Source of the DNA: Lagopus muta
Lineage: Eukaryota > Chordata > Aves > Galliformes > Phasianidae
DNA length: 64,000 bases
Direction of reading: 5' to 3'
Assembly: GCF_023343835.1 (NCBI RefSeq)
Contig: NC_064437.1
Location: 21,489,001-21,553,000 of the forward strand
Shown here in pieces: positions 55,268 through 64,000 of the stretch (position 1 is its first letter; each line of letters begins with the position of its first letter). A program made the position numbers and the translations under genes. The notes below the pieces were generated by a model, which was not told where the DNA came from, did not search any database, and worked only from the letters and a program-made list of their open reading frames with translations.

Positions 55268-58024
55268 GACACATTCATTAAAGTCTATTTTCAGTCCTCA
55301 ATTCAGCGCCACAGATGCTTGTGACACTCCTCAGGGCCAAAATAATTCCTTGAGAGTATGAACCTACATTTGTTCCCTGAAAGAACTGAGAGCAGCTCAC
55401 AGCTTTTCTTTAACACATAAGCACTGCAGAAGGAAATCTTCTCTTGAGTGTAGTGACCCAGTACAACAGCTTGTGTATAAGAGCGTTTGCCTCCAAGCAA
55501 AAGACTCAGTGTCTCTTCAGCTTCAAGACATCCCCCGGTGTTTTGTGTCACTAATCAAAACATTGAATTCAGCTAACTTAAATCCCATTTCTGTCCAATT
55601 TTATGTACCTAAGAGCATTTCAGACAGAGCAGGCCACATGCTGTCACACATGAAAGAAAACAGTTATTTTATAATGCAAACAGTTTATATTACTTAGGAG
55701 GATAAAATTAAGCTTCTTTATAGATTGCACGACTATAGTTTCAGTTATGAGTTTGCTTTCTGTTTGCTCTGCTCAACTATTAACCCGGTTGCTAGTTTAC
55801 CGGGTCAGCTAATGCCATTTTGAAATGCATTTCCATGGTAGAAAAAGTGTTACAGCTTCTATTTCTACTTAGCTCCTCAAGTATGAAAACAAATGCTAGA
55901 GTAATCAATTAGGGTGGAAAAATTAATGAGGCAGTTAGAAGAGACAGTAGACACACCATTAATTTCTCATTTGACCCATTTGACTCATTTGATGATTTAT
56001 AGACTTCAGAAAAGGACTGTAGCCTAAGCCTCGTTTTACTTCTATAGCAAGTCATTATAGCAGACAGATTTCCCACTGCCTCAAGTGAAGGAACAAATAC
56101 AGAGAACAAGGAAGTTTTGGCAGGATGAAAAGATACTGGGGCAGAGTGAAGAAACAATGTTTTCTAGGAAGAGACATCTTGTTCAACTGTAGAAGCAGCT
56201 GAGAAAGAGAAAAATCAGCTGCACATAACAAGTGTTTTAATGGAGAAAGACTCTACTTTTTTTTGAAGTTTTAGAGAGCTCTAACTTCTGAACACAGCAC
56301 AGTAAAACTGCCAAGAGAGTGACAGCAGGGTAATTCATTATTTAAGTTATTTTTCATATCAGCCAAAGCAAAGAACAACTTACCTTTGAACTTTTGCCAC
56401 ATAAGTGCATCTGTTTTGCTTAATCTAACAAATGCTTATGAGAAGCACGAAAGTAAACTCCGAATGCAACAAGCTGTGAAAGCCATGCTTAAAAACTGCA
56501 CCACCGCTGTTACACTGTGTATGACTTCATTTTAATTAAGGAATTTCTATTTGGTACCAAAGCTGGTAGACAAAGGCATTAGATACTAAGTATGACTGTG
56601 GTACATATAACAGTTTAGATTTTAGTGATTATAGGAAATTAAAAAGCAAAAAACTATTTGCTATTTCAATTGGCACAGGGAATTCAAACAGGTTCTCATA
56701 TTGGTTGTCTATATTTCATTGGTCACATACAAAATTAAAGTGTTTCCTCTAGCGCCTCCCATTTCAGTCACTGACTACAAAGTTAATCTTTAGGCTTTGG
56801 TTTTCATTGTGCAATTCAGAGGCTGTAAAGGGGTATAACACGTTTATGCGTTTAAGACTAACATTTGAAACTTAGCTGGAGTTCAACAAATGTAACACTC
56901 AAATGTTACAGACTGATGTCACTCAGAACAGTTACCAACACAGAAAAGTATTTTGCTTGGGAAAAAACACAAGTAGGACAGGATTTTTGTATTTAATCTT
57001 GAATTAACCTACAGGTGGAAGTTAGAGTAGAAAAACAACAACAAAGGTTGAGATGGTAAGGAAGGTGGGACAGACAGCTACAGTGAGGAGCTACAAGACA
57101 GAAATATTTTCAGAGCTGAATCAACACAATTTGAAACCAAGCTTATAGCTCACATAAGAAGGAAGGGAAAAGAAAGAAAGAAAGAAAAAGCAAAATTCTA
57201 CAATTTTATAGTCATCACATAGCCAAACGCATAAGTTGAAGACTACACTGAAAAGCTACAGAAAACAATGACAAAGAAAGGTGCAAACAAACGCATATAA
57301 GTAAGAAGCATTTGATTGATGCTGGTTCCCATAGAAAACAGAACTGTACTTTAGACTTACACAGATCTACTGCTGAAAGAAGTAGGTCTTCCCTACCTTA
57401 TGTCTTGTTATACTGCCTCACTACTGCTCTGCAGTAGCTGCATCTTTTGCCAGCACATATGTCGAACTTGGGTTTAGGAAACTTATGGAAATGAAAACTA
57501 ACCCAGAAAATAATTTTTTAAAAAAGGTTATTTTTCAGCTGCTTGTGTTCCAGGCTTTGTGGGGGTGGGAATAAGTAGCCAGGGAAAGAATAAATACATA
57601 TAACCCCTTTCATAGCTCTGCCTATTTGTAAGGCCCATCAAGCTGAAGTCTAGGTAATAAAAGGAAATCATTTAAAAATGGATTCCAGGCACTGCTAAAG
57701 AATCTCAGCTACTTCCTGAGTATCCCCGTGAATGGATTACACTGGAAGTATGGAAGAACTTCATCTGCTTGAGAGGCTTCAGTCTCCGTTTGGTAGATTG
57801 ACAAGGTCAAACTCACGGGTAGGTGGGCCCCTTCTGTTGGGAGTCAGCCACGTCAGCTGCACAACTGTGCATCTAAACAACCCAGCTTCCCTCGATATTT
57901 ATGGGGCCTGTGCCAACACTCCTGAAATTCAAAACAAAAACTCAAATTATAAGAAGTGCAAACCAATCAATGTCTTATCATGTTTGCACCTTAAATTTCA
58001 AAAGAACTGACACAAAACAGCATC

Positions 58025-58910
58025 AGCCATGTATCACAGTACCATAGAATAGCTGGAATTGGAAGGGACCACTAAGGATCATCGAGTCCAACTCCTGGTT
58101 CCAAACAGAACTGCCTGCACAGCAGTCCACGTATCTGAGAGTGGCGTCCAAATGCTCCTTGAACTCTGGCACTTGGGGCTGTGCCCACTGCCCTGGGCAG
58201 CCTGCTCCATGCCCAAGGCTCTCCGGTGCAGAACATTTCTCTAACTCACACCTGATCACCCTGATGCTGTTTCATGCCGTTCCCTCAGTGCCTGTCACTG
58301 TCACCAGAAAGCAGAGCTCAGTGCTCCCCCTCCACTCCCTGCAGGAACTGTAGGCTGCCACGAAAGCCTTTCCTCACAGCTCCTCTGCTCTGGGCTGAGC
58401 AAACCCAAGGGTCTCAGTGCTCCTCATATACCTTGTTCTCCATACTCTTCACCATATTTGTACCCCTACTTTGGATGCTTTCTAATAGTTCTATGTCTTT
58501 CTTATGCTGTGGTATCCAAACTGCACAATGATTGAGGTGAGGCCACATAGAGCACAGCAGGACAGCCCCTTCCATCACCCGGTGGCAGTACTGGCAACCC
58601 TTTGGCCACCAGAGCACACTGCTGGCTCAGCTCTGTTTTCACACCAGCCAGAACTGCAGATCCCTTTCTTTGGAGCTGCGCTCCAGCCTCTCAACCCAAA
58701 GCCTGTGTACATACCCAGGGTCGTTCTGTGCCAGGTGCAGAATCCCCCACTTGCTCTTATTAACTTCATGAAATTGGCAATTGCTGAGCTGCATGCTTTG
58801 TAAAAATCTCTCTGCAAGGCATCTCTACGGAGGGGCTCAATGGCTACTCTCAGTTTAGTGTCCTTCACAATAATGAAAACAATAAGGAAGGCTGGCCCTG
58901 CAGACACCCA
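58025..58910 (-). mobile_element. CR1 LINE, 3' part, near KCNT2 CpG island
   Basis: The plus strand starts CACAGTACCATAGAATAGCT, GGAATTGGAAGGGACCAC and ATCGAGTCCAACTCCTGGTT, the reverse of a CR1 3' end. CR1-like text continues for nearly 0.9 kb (CAACCCTTTGGCCACCAGAG, CTGGCTCAGCTCTG). It ends about 250 bp before the CpG island. Confidence 0.88.
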
Positions 58911-59159
58911 CCTGTATCCGGATAGGAGCCTGATGGAGTCCTCTGAGCCTGCCTGCCACCAAGTCGTGCCTGCTAGAACAAAGAGGAGCAGGAGACAAAG
59001 CTATGGCAGAACCAGCAGGCCTTCAGCAACGTGGGGTCTGCAGAGAGGATCCTTAAAGGCAGCACGTGAAAAAAGAACGAAATACAAGAAAGAACGACCT
59101 ATCACAACAAAACACCCAGAGATCGAACAATCTTTACTTCGACGTTTGGGGCCTATGGA

Positions 59160-64000
<4,841 letters not shown>

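Larger units (their letters stand above)
47721..59159. other. Head-to-head spacer between CFH and KCNT2
   Basis: About 11 kb with CR1 copies, a mariner remnant, an imperfect palindrome and long A or T runs, described separately. No gene was recognised in it. Confidence 0.6.

Overview
The window is bird genomic DNA, most likely from a galliform such as chicken. The reasons are the many CR1 LINE copies in both orientations (one with a readable CR1 reverse transcriptase), a Galluhop-like mariner fragment, and intron-rich genes with GT-AG splicing. It holds one end of the vertebrate 'regulators of complement' neighbourhood: F13B (plus strand), CFH (minus strand) and the first exon of KCNT2 (plus strand). 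This is the same gene order as human 1q31, read in the opposite direction, but without any CFHR gene between CFH and F13B.

Layout. 1-1350: 5'-truncated CR1 LINE on the minus strand, running off the left edge. 1674-1900: decayed antisense fragment of an alpha-amylase coding sequence. 2380-2960: CpG island with no recognised gene. 5108-12750: F13B (coagulation factor XIII B chain), a signal-peptide exon followed by sushi exons, plus a 3'-UTR exon at 13575 to about 13740. 13740-15447: short tail-to-tail spacer. 15448-47587: CFH on the minus strand, 23 coding exons encoding a signal peptide and 21 CCP (sushi) modules, about 1316 residues. 47715-47720: TATA box of CFH. 47945-58910: spacer with CR1 copies, a mariner remnant and a 162-bp imperfect palindrome. 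59160-60090: CpG island and promoter of KCNT2, whose first coding exon is 59752-59846. 59847-64000: start of KCNT2 intron 1.

How the genes relate. F13B and CFH are secreted, liver-type plasma proteins built from the same phase 1-1 sushi exon unit. Every internal F13B exon and nearly every CFH exon I delimited is a multiple of three with phase 1 at both ends, which lets modules be lost, gained or swapped without breaking frame. Three such changes are visible: F13B sushi 6 is reduced to a 30-codon cysteine-free remnant exon, the F13B tail is closed by a TAG directly at its last splice junction, and CFH ends in two tandem CCP20-like modules instead of one. CFH CCP20 and F13B sushi 8 share an 11-residue block, which points to common origin or conversion between the two convergent genes.

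I recognised no retrovirus-like or other capsid-bearing element, no tRNA or rRNA gene and no CRISPR array. Exon limits come from reading splice sites, phases and remembered human protein sequences by eye. No search or folding program was run.
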